Assembly: GCA_963169175.1 (NCBI GenBank) | Contig: CAUJFK010000287.1 | Coordinates: 1 to 8,228 of the forward strand | DNA length: 8,228 bases | From: Acidobacteriota bacterium | GTDB lineage: Bacteria > Acidobacteriota > Blastocatellia > Pyrinomonadales > Pyrinomonadaceae | Reading direction: 5' to 3' | Shown here: piece after piece, positions 1 through 7,348 of the stretch | How positions within the stretch are numbered: position 1 is the first letter of the stretch | How the letters are laid out: the number at the start of each line of letters is the position of its first letter | Program-made: the position numbers and the translations under genes | The notes under the pieces: model-generated | What the model was told of the DNA's origin: nothing | Database searches by the model: none | Seen by the model: only the letters and a program-made list of their open reading frames with translations

Positions 1-962
1 TCAACGAGAAAACCGTTTTCACCATCGCTTATCGCCTCTGCGGCGCCTCCGACATTTGTTGCGACAACAGGCTTTCCAGCCGCCATATATTCGAGGATCG
101 AGTTCGAAAAACCTTCCGAGTCCGACGAAAGCACGCAGACCGAGGAGACAGCCAAAAGCTCTGGAATGCGACTGCAGCGACCAAGAAAGATGGCACGGCC
201 GCCTAAACCAAGTTCTTTCGCATACGACGTTATCAGACCCGTCCGCTCACCCTCCCCTGCGGCTATAAATACAGCATCAGGAAATCGTGCCGCGACCCTT
301 TTTGCCGACCGAAAGAACATCTCGTGATTCTTTACCTTTTCGCGAAGGTTAGCGACGATAGTTACAAATTGAAAGGCCGGATCTATCGGCAGCCCTAGGC
401 CTGCCAGCAATGATGCCCGATCGCCGCAAACACCTTGGAATGGCCCGAGGTCGATACCATTGTAAATGAGCTTGAGCTTCCCGTGCGGAACTCCAGAATC
501 TGACAGATGGCGTCGCACACCCTCTGAATTGACGACGACGGCGGATGCACGGCCAAACGCTCGTCGTTCTACAAAATTCTGTAACCTGGTCCGCATCCCC
601 GTCTCGCGTTTTGCCGCGATTCTGACCGACACACCCGCGATTCGGGCGCTGGCCATTCCGAAAATATTGCTGTAGAAGTCATGCGTTTGCAGAATCTCGA
701 TATTGTTTGCCCGCAACCAGCCTGAAAAATGCCATGCCTGCTTTAGAAAATTAACATCGTAAAAAGAGTTGAGTGGAAAGTCGGGAATATCTGCGAATCG
801 CTCAATTACGTCGTCATCCAGGAGCACACCGTTTTTGTTCAGACACGCCAGCCGCACGTTATACGTGCCGTCATCTGACAGAAGTCGTGCTAGCTGCAAT
901 GCCTGCCGCTCGGAGCCACCCTGATTGAAGCTTGGGATGAGTTGTAAGATGTTCTTTTTCAC
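1..962 (-). CDS. GT-B glycosyltransferase, family 4 type (partial, C-terminus beyond window)
   Basis: The reading frame is open from GTG 962 to the left edge, giving 320 residues; the last part of the protein is missing. The N-terminus has the first GT-B Rossmann strand and a glycine-rich acceptor-side loop (FNQGGSERQ, residues 12-20). The linker motif IYNGID lies at 166-171. A donor-phosphate contact region (NLREKVKNHE, 205-214) follows. The family 4 EX7E signature is E283 and E291 within SEGFSNSILEYMAAGKPVV, followed by the usual NVGG loop. This family retains the anomeric configuration and transfers a sugar from a nucleotide donor; acting at the cytoplasmic face of the membrane is inference. 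GTG is the first possible start after the in-frame asparagine synthase stop, 21 bases upstream, and no clear Shine-Dalgarno is visible. Sugar specificity cannot be read. Typical length is about 370-400 residues, so roughly 50-80 are missing. Confidence 0.93.
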   Translation of the reverse strand, partial: MKKNILQLIPSFNQGGSERQALQLARLLSDDGTYNVRLACLNKNGVLLDDDVIERFADIPDFPLNSFYDVNFLKQAWHFSGWLRANNIEILQTHDFYSNIFGMASARIAGVSVRIAAKRETGMRTRLQNFVERRAFGRASAVVVNSEGVRRHLSDSGVPHGKLKLIYNGIDLGPFQGVCGDRASLLAGLGLPIDPAFQFVTIVANLREKVKNHEMFFRSAKRVAARFPDAVFIAAGEGERTGLITSYAKELGLGGRAIFLGRCSRIPELLAVSSVCVLSSDSEGFSNSILEYMAAGKPVVATNVGGAAEAISDGENGFLV

Positions 963-983
963 GCGTCGATCAGATGGCGGGCA

Positions 984-2864
984 TCAAGCATCAATGTAGC
1001 GGCGGAACCAAAGCTCCAGCATCCAAAGCTCCCACAGTGCATTTGAGTTGTCACGACGGGCTGACGAGTGCTCATTTAGTAGAATTTCAACATACTTTTG
1101 GTCAAACCAGCCGCGTTCCCGCATACGCTGCCCTGAAAGATCGTCATAGATCTGGTCGCGGAGCTGATCGTTGATCCAGCTTCCGATCGGAACACCGAAG
1201 CCCTGCTTTTCTCTATGCAGGATGTTATCGGGAACCAGTTTGGCCATGGCCTTCTTGAGTATGTACTTTGTTTGGCCTCCTTTTAGCTTCAGATGAGATG
1301 CCATTCCGGCGGCGAGTTCGATCACCTCATGATCAAGCAGCGGGACCCTCGCTTCCAGCGAATTTGCCATCGTCATTCGGTCGACCTTCGTCAGAATGTC
1401 TCCGGGCAGATACGTTTTGCTGTCTAGATATAGAAGTCGGGCGAGCGGGTCAGATCCTTGCGGCGTTTCCGCGAATCCGGCAAAGAGCATCTCCCCTGCC
1501 GACCTGCTTCCGTTCAGAGAAGCAAGCATGTCGCTCGAATAGAGCCGCCGCTTGCGGGGCAGGTTGAACGTCGAAATGCTGTCGATATATCTATCGATCG
1601 GATCCAGAGAGATGTTGTAAAGAAAGTTCTTTCCAAAGCTGCTATGCGGCAACGCCGTGCTCACTCGGCGGAGGCCTTGTCGGCGAGCAAACTCCGGGAT
1701 GCGGTTATATGTGTTTCTTGCCTGGTGGATAACGTAACGGTCATACCCGGCAAACAATTCATCGCCGCCATCACCCGACAAGACGACCGTCACGTGGTCG
1801 CGGGCCATTTTTGAAAGCAGGTAGGTCGGGAGCGCAGATTGATCGGCGAATGGCTCGTCAAAATGCCACACGATCTCGCCGATGATATCAAAGAGGTCCG
1901 GCGTGACGATAAATTCGTGATGGTCGGTGCCAAAATGCCGGGCGGCGATCCGCGCATATTTCAACTCGTCAAAGCTATCCTCATGAAAGCCGATCGAAAA
2001 TGTCTTGACAGGCTTTGAAGATAGCTGTGACATCATCCCCACGATGGTCGAGGAATCAACGCCGCCCGAGAGAAATGCCCCGAGCGGCACCTCTGAGATC
2101 AGCCTGATCTGGACAGCTTCACGTATCTTCTCAAATAGCAGGTCCGCCCATTCACCTTCCGGCCGCTCCTCCACCGCCGTCAGGTTCAGGTCCCAGTATC
2201 TGTGTGTCTCGACCTTGCCGCCCTGATAACGCAGAAAAAAGCCTGGGGGCAGCTTCTTCACATTGTCGATGATACAGAACTCTTCGGGGACGTAGCCGAA
2301 CGATAGATAAGCGTCCAACGCCGCCGGATCGACCTTCTTTTCGAAACCGCCATGTACGAAAAGCGTCTTTAGCTCAGAACCAAAGATGAATTCACCGTCA
2401 TCGGTCAAGGTATAGAATAACGGCTTTTTGCCAATGCGGTCGCGGGCGATGAATAGTGATTCCGATCGGAGGTCCCAGATCGCAAAGGAAAACATTCCAC
2501 GCAGTTTATCGAGACATTTCTCGCCATATTCCTCATACGCATGAACGATCACCTCGGTGTCGGAATTTGTCTTGAAACTATGGCCGAGAGAGCTTAATTC
2601 TCTTTTTAATTCCTGAAAATTATATATCTCACCGTTAAAAACAATGGCCAGGTTCCCGTCTTCGGTAAAGATCGGCTGCTGGCCGGTTTTGATATCGATG
2701 ATCGAAAGGCGCCGCATACCGAGAGCGGCCCGGCCGGCGACGACGGTCCCCTGTTCGTCCGGGCCTCGATAGATAATGCTCGCGCACATTCGATCGAGCC
2801 GCGCGGCACGCGCATCCGCCGGTTCGGCAACATCTTTTGACACAAATCCTGTGATCCCGCACAT
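984..2864 (-). CDS. asnB: Asparagine synthase (glutamine-hydrolysing), AsnB family
   Basis: The 626-residue protein has both AsnB domains. The N-terminal class II glutaminase domain begins MCGITGF with the nucleophile Cys2, which must be exposed by Met removal; this fixes the start at ATG 2864. It also has RRLSIID (51-57), NGEIYN (77-82) and SDTE (101-104). The synthetase domain has the ATP pyrophosphatase loop SGGVDSS (266-272), DEPFADQSALPTYLLS (336-351) and SGDGGDELFAGY (363-374). All glutaminase and ATP-binding signatures are intact, so it should be active. The family converts aspartate, ATP and glutamine to asparagine, AMP and glutamate. It starts 7 bases after the flippase stop and ends 21 bases before a glycosyltransferase, inside a polysaccharide operon. 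AsnB-like amidotransferases in such loci can instead amidate sugar carboxylates, so the true acceptor is open. The symbol reflects the family, not a proven role. Confidence 0.93.
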   Translation of the reverse strand: MCGITGFVSKDVAEPADARAARLDRMCASIIYRGPDEQGTVVAGRAALGMRRLSIIDIKTGQQPIFTEDGNLAIVFNGEIYNFQELKRELSSLGHSFKTNSDTEVIVHAYEEYGEKCLDKLRGMFSFAIWDLRSESLFIARDRIGKKPLFYTLTDDGEFIFGSELKTLFVHGGFEKKVDPAALDAYLSFGYVPEEFCIIDNVKKLPPGFFLRYQGGKVETHRYWDLNLTAVEERPEGEWADLLFEKIREAVQIRLISEVPLGAFLSGGVDSSTIVGMMSQLSSKPVKTFSIGFHEDSFDELKYARIAARHFGTDHHEFIVTPDLFDIIGEIVWHFDEPFADQSALPTYLLSKMARDHVTVVLSGDGGDELFAGYDRYVIHQARNTYNRIPEFARRQGLRRVSTALPHSSFGKNFLYNISLDPIDRYIDSISTFNLPRKRRLYSSDMLASLNGSRSAGEMLFAGFAETPQGSDPLARLLYLDSKTYLPGDILTKVDRMTMANSLEARVPLLDHEVIELAAGMASHLKLKGGQTKYILKKAMAKLVPDNILHREKQGFGVPIGSWINDQLRDQIYDDLSGQRMRERGWFDQKYVEILLNEHSSARRDNSNALWELWMLELWFRRYIDA

Positions 2865-2871
2865 CTTAACT

Positions 2872-4467
2872 CTAAACTGCCTTGGGCACTGAAGATCGCC
2901 AAACCATAAATCGGCGAACCAGGCGTAAAACTCTTTCCTTATCGTCGGGATCTACCGCCCCGATCCAAAGGGCAAGAATCAGATAGGCTGTGCCGTAGAT
3001 CGCGGCAAAACTTCCGAGGAATAGACAGCCGCCCACAAATTCAGAGCCTTTTGCCAAATCGGCCGCGGCCAGAACACGTTCGGCCACCGCAATAAACATT
3101 GACATCATTTGCCCCGCCGCCGCCGCGTACACTCCGATAGTTACCACGGCCGCTCCTGCCGCTGCCGCCGCGATCTTGCCTATCGGTTTTAACAAATACA
3201 GGTCCCCAAAACCAGCATCGAGCATCCTGGCCGAGATCCACGCCGCGACAAGCTTTTCGAAAACGATCGAGGCAACGACGATCGTGATCATCTCGAGCAG
3301 GCCAAAACGCCCGATCCCGTACCAAAACACGCCTATCAACACGATCACGATACCGACTCGAACCCTAAGTAGCATGTGAGCGGCCTTTGGGTACGCCCGC
3401 GTTATCGGGTCCACAACCAGGCTAAAAAGTGGCAATGCGAACAGATTTACACGAAAGATCGCCGCGCTGGCCGCATATTGGCTTGTAAACAGCGTTGTTA
3501 TGAACTCGTTTGCCGTGAGCATCAGGAAAGCGAATAAAGGGAAATAAAAAAAGGCTAGCTTCTGCGTTGCCGTGACGGTCAGGCGCAGCATCTCGCCCTT
3601 CCTGTCCTCATCCTGTAGTTGGCTCATTTTTGGGATCATGACCGAACCAACCGATTCGTAGAGAAGCGTGATCAGCGGCAGTTGAAAGCAGCCGACCGAG
3701 TAGATCGCAAATTCCGCCGCTGAAAAGCTGTGGCTGACAAAGTAGTTGTGGACATCGGTTTGTCCGACATACAGCAGTACAGAAAGCCCGAACGGTACCG
3801 TATAAGCAAATTGACGACGAAAAAATGGCAGATCAACGTGTGTCCAGAATCTGGGATATCTGTTATGCAGATATGCGACCAGAAGCACCGACTGTCCCGC
3901 GAACACCACGATCGCAGCATAGATGATCGAATCGACCGTTCGGAATATCACGACCGCACCGATCATCAAGAGCGTTTTCAATGCTTGAGTACAAACAATG
4001 AACGCAGCACCGAGCCGGGCCTCCTGCTGTGCAAGAGCAGCCGTTTCAAGAAAACTGGAAAAGATCCATAGCCATATTACAACTCCGATCAGCGGGGCCA
4101 GGCGTGTCAATTCATCACTCTGAAATGTCGCACCGAGCACAGCGGGAAAAAGAAATAGCACCAGAAAGGCGGCCGCACCCATTAAAAAATTAAACGCCAA
4201 AATATTTAGAACGGCGGCGTGTTGCTTATCCGGATCGCGATTCAAGTAGTAATATGCGCTCATCGAAAAGCCGAACGGCAAAACGAGCACCGCATTTGCC
4301 GCCACAAGAAACGCCTGCCGATAAACGCCCACATTCTCCTGCGTCAGATAGCGCACGACCAAAAGCGGGAGCATTGTATTCAACGCAAAGCCGGCGACCT
4401 TTGCGAACAATATCCAAACACTCTGAGACGTAAGCGACGCCTTTTTTTGTACCGACTCTTCCATCAT
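2872..4467 (-). CDS. Wzx-like oligosaccharide flippase (MOP/MVF superfamily)
   Basis: This 531-residue integral membrane protein begins with a short basic cytoplasmic stretch and the segment SVWILFAKVAGFALNTMLPL (16-35), followed by VVRYLTQENVGVYRQ (37-51). That arrangement is typical of polysaccharide-biosynthesis exporters. About 12 to 14 hydrophobic segments follow, among them roughly 50-75, 85-112, 124-147, 153-176, 181-202, 302-320, 370-390, 393-412, 428-450 and 476-503. The family flips undecaprenyl-linked repeat units from the cytoplasmic to the periplasmic face of the inner membrane. The C-terminus is long for the family, with Ala-rich helices and a charged tail from about 505. Two tandem ATGs (4467 and 4464) could start translation; an AGG lies 8 bases before the first. 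It follows the family 2 glycosyltransferase by 9 bases. The transported glycan is unknown, and lack of strong sequence motifs makes this a fold-level call. Confidence 0.88.
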   Translation of the reverse strand: MMEESVQKKASLTSQSVWILFAKVAGFALNTMLPLLVVRYLTQENVGVYRQAFLVAANAVLVLPFGFSMSAYYYLNRDPDKQHAAVLNILAFNFLMGAAAFLVLFLFPAVLGATFQSDELTRLAPLIGVVIWLWIFSSFLETAALAQQEARLGAAFIVCTQALKTLLMIGAVVIFRTVDSIIYAAIVVFAGQSVLLVAYLHNRYPRFWTHVDLPFFRRQFAYTVPFGLSVLLYVGQTDVHNYFVSHSFSAAEFAIYSVGCFQLPLITLLYESVGSVMIPKMSQLQDEDRKGEMLRLTVTATQKLAFFYFPLFAFLMLTANEFITTLFTSQYAASAAIFRVNLFALPLFSLVVDPITRAYPKAAHMLLRVRVGIVIVLIGVFWYGIGRFGLLEMITIVVASIVFEKLVAAWISARMLDAGFGDLYLLKPIGKIAAAAAGAAVVTIGVYAAAAGQMMSMFIAVAERVLAAADLAKGSEFVGGCLFLGSFAAIYGTAYLILALWIGAVDPDDKERVLRLVRRFMVWRSSVPKAV

Positions 4468-4476
4468 GGAGTGCGC

Positions 4477-5640
4477 CTAACGCGGATCACGTATTGGTTC
4501 CCAGGCCGCGTAACGCTCGCCTCTCAAAAACTGAAAAAAACCTGCTGCCGAGGCAACATTGGCCAGGACAAAATAAAGCGGTACCGACAACGGCCCTCCA
4601 TTGATACCTGCTCGTTCCAGGACCCAGGCAGCGGCAGCCAACCCGTAGAAACATGCCTGCACTGCAAAAACAAGCAAAAAAAACGTCGAATCAAACGCAA
4701 GCAGGCCGGATGAAACAAGCGCGGCGGTCAGAAAGATCGGAACGCTGTATCGCAATACCTTGTGCGATAAAAGTTGGACCGCATAGATGCCAGCTCGAAA
4801 TGGGTTCAACATTTCGCGATTTCGCCAAAGGTCAGTAAACGTTTGCGAGATGACACGAACCCGCATCTTCATTTCTTTCCCGGACTCACGGTTCGTTTCT
4901 TCTGCGCATACCGCGCCGGGCACATAGACCGTCCGCAAACCTTGTTTGTAGATCAGTGTTGCGATAAGAAAGTCCGAGCATGCCTCGGGATACATCGGCA
5001 CATAGTTTGCCCGCCGCACCGCATAGATACACCCGGAAACACCGATGAGAGAGCAGGCTCGGCTCTCGCTTTCCTTCAACATGGATTCGTAGCTCCAATA
5101 GGACCGAGCCCCGGATCCGACGATGGTCCCGGCCGGGTCCGAATAGACAAGCTTGCCGGCAACACAACCTACTGATCGGTCGGCAAAGTTTGCCGTCAAC
5201 TCTCGAACGGCATTGCGTTCGTATTTGGATGTTGCATCTGAAAAAACGAGGATCTCACCCGCAGCGTGTTCGACCGCCAGGTTCTGAGCGGCCGTTTTGC
5301 CGCGTCGCTGTGTTTGGCGGACAAGCTTTACCCCGCGGCCCGCAAACTCACGAACGATCGTTTCGGTCCCATCTGTTGAAGCGTCCGAGGCAACAATTAT
5401 CTCCAGTTTGTCACTTGGATAACCAAGGGCAAATGTGTTCTCCAATTTTTTGCGAATGTCCCGTTCTTCGTTAAAAGCGGTGATGATAAAGCTGACAGTT
5501 GGTTCGATCTCGGCCCGTGCCACTGTACTGGAAGTCAGTCTCGCGAGGACGAACATCAGCAGCGGGTAGCCAAAATAGACGTAGAGGATAAGCCCAACGC
5601 TAGCGAAAAATACGACCTGCCCGATGAGTAAACTACTCAT
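4477..5640 (-). CDS. Membrane-anchored family 2 glycosyltransferase
   Basis: The 387-residue protein has one N-terminal membrane segment (about 4-33), a cytoplasmic GT-A domain (about 47-275) and a C-terminal membrane region with about three segments (299-314, 318-340, 353-371). In the GT-A domain, the strand VSFIITAFNEERD (49-61) opens the nucleotide-binding half, with DASTDGT at 86-92. The metal/donor site is SDATSKY (134-140), with only the first Asp of the usual DxD. The acceptor loop is GVSGCIYAVRR (200-210), a likely catalytic acid is D223, and an Arg-rich helix (RVRVISQ, 260-266) stands where related synthases carry QxxRW. The family makes glycosidic bonds with inversion. The topology resembles processive synthases, but the DxD and QxxRW are poorly matched, so single-sugar transfer is equally possible. 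Its ATG overlaps the upstream stop as ATGA, suggesting coupled translation. Confidence 0.9.
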   Translation of the reverse strand: MSSLLIGQVVFFASVGLILYVYFGYPLLMFVLARLTSSTVARAEIEPTVSFIITAFNEERDIRKKLENTFALGYPSDKLEIIVASDASTDGTETIVREFAGRGVKLVRQTQRRGKTAAQNLAVEHAAGEILVFSDATSKYERNAVRELTANFADRSVGCVAGKLVYSDPAGTIVGSGARSYWSYESMLKESESRACSLIGVSGCIYAVRRANYVPMYPEACSDFLIATLIYKQGLRTVYVPGAVCAEETNRESGKEMKMRVRVISQTFTDLWRNREMLNPFRAGIYAVQLLSHKVLRYSVPIFLTAALVSSGLLAFDSTFFLLVFAVQACFYGLAAAAWVLERAGINGGPLSVPLYFVLANVASAAGFFQFLRGERYAAWEPIRDPR

Positions 5641-7196
5641 TTGTACGCGTTCCGTACCTCCAGGCCGGATATTGGGGCCCCGACCGCCGCATCAGCATTG
5701 TTCTCGTATGTTAGCTGATAGATCCGCCGGATCCCGATCGCGTACGCGACCGGATAATAGACATACCAGTTATAAGCGAGGGACGAGAAAAAGCTGGAAA
5801 CAAAGTAGCCGGCGATGCTAGCCTGAACTCCGATCGACAGGTAATAGAGCCACGTGTAGTCGCTTTGAGCAAAAAGCCTGCGTTCCATAACATTGAGCTT
5901 CCGGATCGGACTCAAAAGAATTATCAGGTACGCCGCGAACGCCAGCCATCCGAGTTCGGATGATACCTGCGTAAATGCGTTGTGCGTCCCTAGATTGTAA
6001 ACACCGACGATCTCAAAATTACCGATCCCGATACCGAGAGGATTGCGGAGCGTAACCCAAATAGAACGGATCAGCAGCTCGGTACGCTGGCTGGCCGACC
6101 CGACCGGGTCGAGTGACGGGATAAATATCGAAAGGATCCGAAGCCCATATTCGCCCGGCGCGAGCAGAATTGCCATGCCGCCCGCCACCACCGCGATGAC
6201 CGTTGTCCTAAGCCGATGAAGCCTGCCAAGTTTCCAAACCAGAACGGCAGCGACCGCGATCAAGCCAAGAAAAGCTCCGCGTGACTGTGTAACAAGGCTT
6301 CCCGCCGTCATTATCGCCGCCCCGGCGAAGAAGATCAGCTTCATTACCCAATTTCGGGCAGCGGCCCCTAGCGCAACGGCTATCGGAATAAAGATGACCA
6401 GGTGGACGGACATATCGTTCGGATTGCCGAACATACCGCCAAAATCTACGCTCACCCGATAACCTTCTGTCCTGAACTCACCGTTCAAATAAAGATCGAC
6501 CGCCTGAAGGCTCAGCATTATCCCAACCGCGACACCAAGCCACATCAGGCCCTTGATCCTGCGTTCGGTGCGCAAGGTGTTCACCATCACGATGAACATC
6601 AGGACGACCTTGATGAACGTATCATTGAACGTTGCCCACGCAAGCCCTGGATTCCGCGCCAAAGGGATCGTCAATAACGCCCACGCCGTAATAAAGAGTA
6701 TGCACTTTACTTCTATCGGCAGTGCCGTAATACTCCCTTCTACTGTGATCTGGGACGGAAGATAGATCAGCAGCGTTGCAACGGCCACCAAAAGGGCCAT
6801 CTGATTGAATCCAGCCAGTCCGGGTATTAGTTCATAGGGTCGAAAATACAGGACCAGCGTAAAAAAAAAGACTCCCGCATAGGTGAGCGAATGGCCGTGG
6901 CGCCTGATCCAGTTCTCGCGAGCGATCGGCTTCTTCACGGCTGTGGCGGCCGGGACAATAAGTCCCGAGTCGTCATTCGCCATCAAGCTCCGATCATCCA
7001 ATTCCAACTGTTGATCATCGAAAATGTCCGACGGGATCTCGCTAGTCAAAGCGCTAGAAAATGTCTGGTCCGATGTACTTTGGCGCTTTGCGCGCCGACG
7101 GATCGTTGGCTGTTCATCCGTGCCGGTTCCCTCCGGCGCCGCCTTAGGGGCCCGCACCGTTGAGAAGGCGGAAGTTGATGTGCTCCTACTGTTCAT
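5637..7196 (-). CDS. O-antigen ligase / polymerase-like membrane protein (Wzy_C type)
   Basis: Counted from ATG 7196, this 519-residue protein has a soluble, Ser/Thr- and charge-rich N-terminus of about 100 residues. About 10 to 12 membrane segments follow, beginning near residue 103. The large periplasmic loop carries the family hallmarks: TQSRGAF (303-309), a further Arg in QRTELL (370-375), and RNPLGIGIGNFE (384-395) leading to THNAF (404-408) and SELGW. Conserved Arg and His in this loop are characteristic of the WaaL/Wzy superfamily, which transfers undecaprenyl-linked glycan either to lipid A core, to itself (polymerisation) or to protein. Which reaction applies cannot be told from sequence. 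TTG 7199 lies just upstream in frame, but ATG fits the AAAGA at 7204-7208 better. It is the first gene of the minus-strand operon and overlaps the next gene by 4 bases. A nine-T run encodes Phe 110-112. Confidence 0.88.
   Translation of the reverse strand: MNSRSTSTSAFSTVRAPKAAPEGTGTDEQPTIRRRAKRQSTSDQTFSSALTSEIPSDIFDDQQLELDDRSLMANDDSGLIVPAATAVKKPIARENWIRRHGHSLTYAGVFFFTLVLYFRPYELIPGLAGFNQMALLVAVATLLIYLPSQITVEGSITALPIEVKCILFITAWALLTIPLARNPGLAWATFNDTFIKVVLMFIVMVNTLRTERRIKGLMWLGVAVGIMLSLQAVDLYLNGEFRTEGYRVSVDFGGMFGNPNDMSVHLVIFIPIAVALGAAARNWVMKLIFFAGAAIMTAGSLVTQSRGAFLGLIAVAAVLVWKLGRLHRLRTTVIAVVAGGMAILLAPGEYGLRILSIFIPSLDPVGSASQRTELLIRSIWVTLRNPLGIGIGNFEIVGVYNLGTHNAFTQVSSELGWLAFAAYLIILLSPIRKLNVMERRLFAQSDYTWLYYLSIGVQASIAGYFVSSFFSSLAYNWYVYYPVAYAIGIRRIYQLTYENNADAAVGAPISGLEVRNAYK
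6861..6869 (-). repeat. Nine-T homopolymer in ligase coding strand
   Basis: Nine consecutive A on the plus strand are nine T in the sense strand. They are exactly three TTT Phe codons at residues 110-112 of the ligase, in its first membrane segment. This is the longest homopolymer I saw in the window. A one-base slip would frameshift the gene before any catalytic residue. Confidence 0.9.
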
Positions 7197-7203
7197 CAAA
7201 TGG

Positions 7204-7208
7204 TCTTT
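7204..7208 (-). promoter_or_regulatory. Weak ribosome binding site deciding the ligase start
   Basis: On the minus strand AAAGA lies 7 bases before ATG 7196 but only 4 before TTG 7199, which favours the ATG. The match to the Shine-Dalgarno consensus is poor, in keeping with the weak sites seen before the other genes here. Confidence 0.35.
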
Positions 7209-7265
7209 AATAGTGCGAATCGGATCGGATTACCGAAAACAGCACAGTACAGGCGAACAAGCTCC

Positions 7266-7338
7266 AAAATTTTCCAATATACGGGTAAACTCGTTGTATT
7301 GAATCTATTCTATCATTGTTGCAGAAATTGGTAATTTT
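7266..7338. repeat. Imperfect inverted repeat in the divergent promoter region
   Basis: The left arm AAAATTTTCCAAT (7266-7278) and right arm ATTGGTAATTTT (7327-7338) are complementary over ATTGG plus AATTTT, with a small mismatch (AA against T) between. They are 48 bases apart and flank the candidate promoter. This could be a pair of operator half-sites, but AT-rich DNA makes such pairs fairly easily by chance. Confidence 0.35.
7307..7335 (-). promoter_or_regulatory. Weak candidate sigma-70 promoter for the minus-strand operon
   Basis: Reading the minus strand, TAGAAT (7312-7307) matches five of six bases of the TATAAT -10 box. Seventeen bases upstream is ATTACC (7335-7330), which matches only three of six bases of TTGACA. 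The placement, about 110 bases before the ligase start, is plausible, but the -35 is poor and a chance match in AT-rich DNA is quite possible. Confidence 0.25.
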
Positions 7339-7348
7339 GATCGAACTG

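Noticed and set aside
1458..1814. Plus-strand open frame of 118 codons
   Set aside because: It is antisense to the synthetase domain of the asparagine synthase; the minus-strand protein explains the sequence completely.
3061..3070. Perfect palindrome GGCCGCGGCC
   Set aside because: It falls inside Ala-rich flippase coding sequence where GCC/GCG codons give such palindromes by chance.
3110..3175. GCC/CGC-rich stretches resembling a trinucleotide repeat
   Set aside because: The repeats are irregular and explained by Ala runs in a membrane helix of the flippase; there is no exact tandem unit array.
4219..4713. Plus-strand open frame of 164 codons
   Set aside because: It lies antisense across the flippase start and the end of the family 2 glycosyltransferase, which both have clear family features. 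Its product is a Lys/Arg/His-rich composition with no motif, as expected from antisense of membrane-protein codons.
4774..5175. Plus-strand open frame of 133 codons
   Set aside because: It is fully antisense to the conserved GT-A domain of the family 2 glycosyltransferase and encodes no recognisable protein.
7083..7097. Short inverted repeat GGCGC-TTTGC-GCGCC
   Set aside because: A five-base stem within the ligase coding sequence, with no T-tract and no positional logic for a terminator or operator.
7332..7339. TAATTTTG, resembling the Bacteroidota -7 promoter element
   Set aside because: No matching -33 TTTG lies at the right distance, and the GC-rich coding style does not suggest Bacteroidota.
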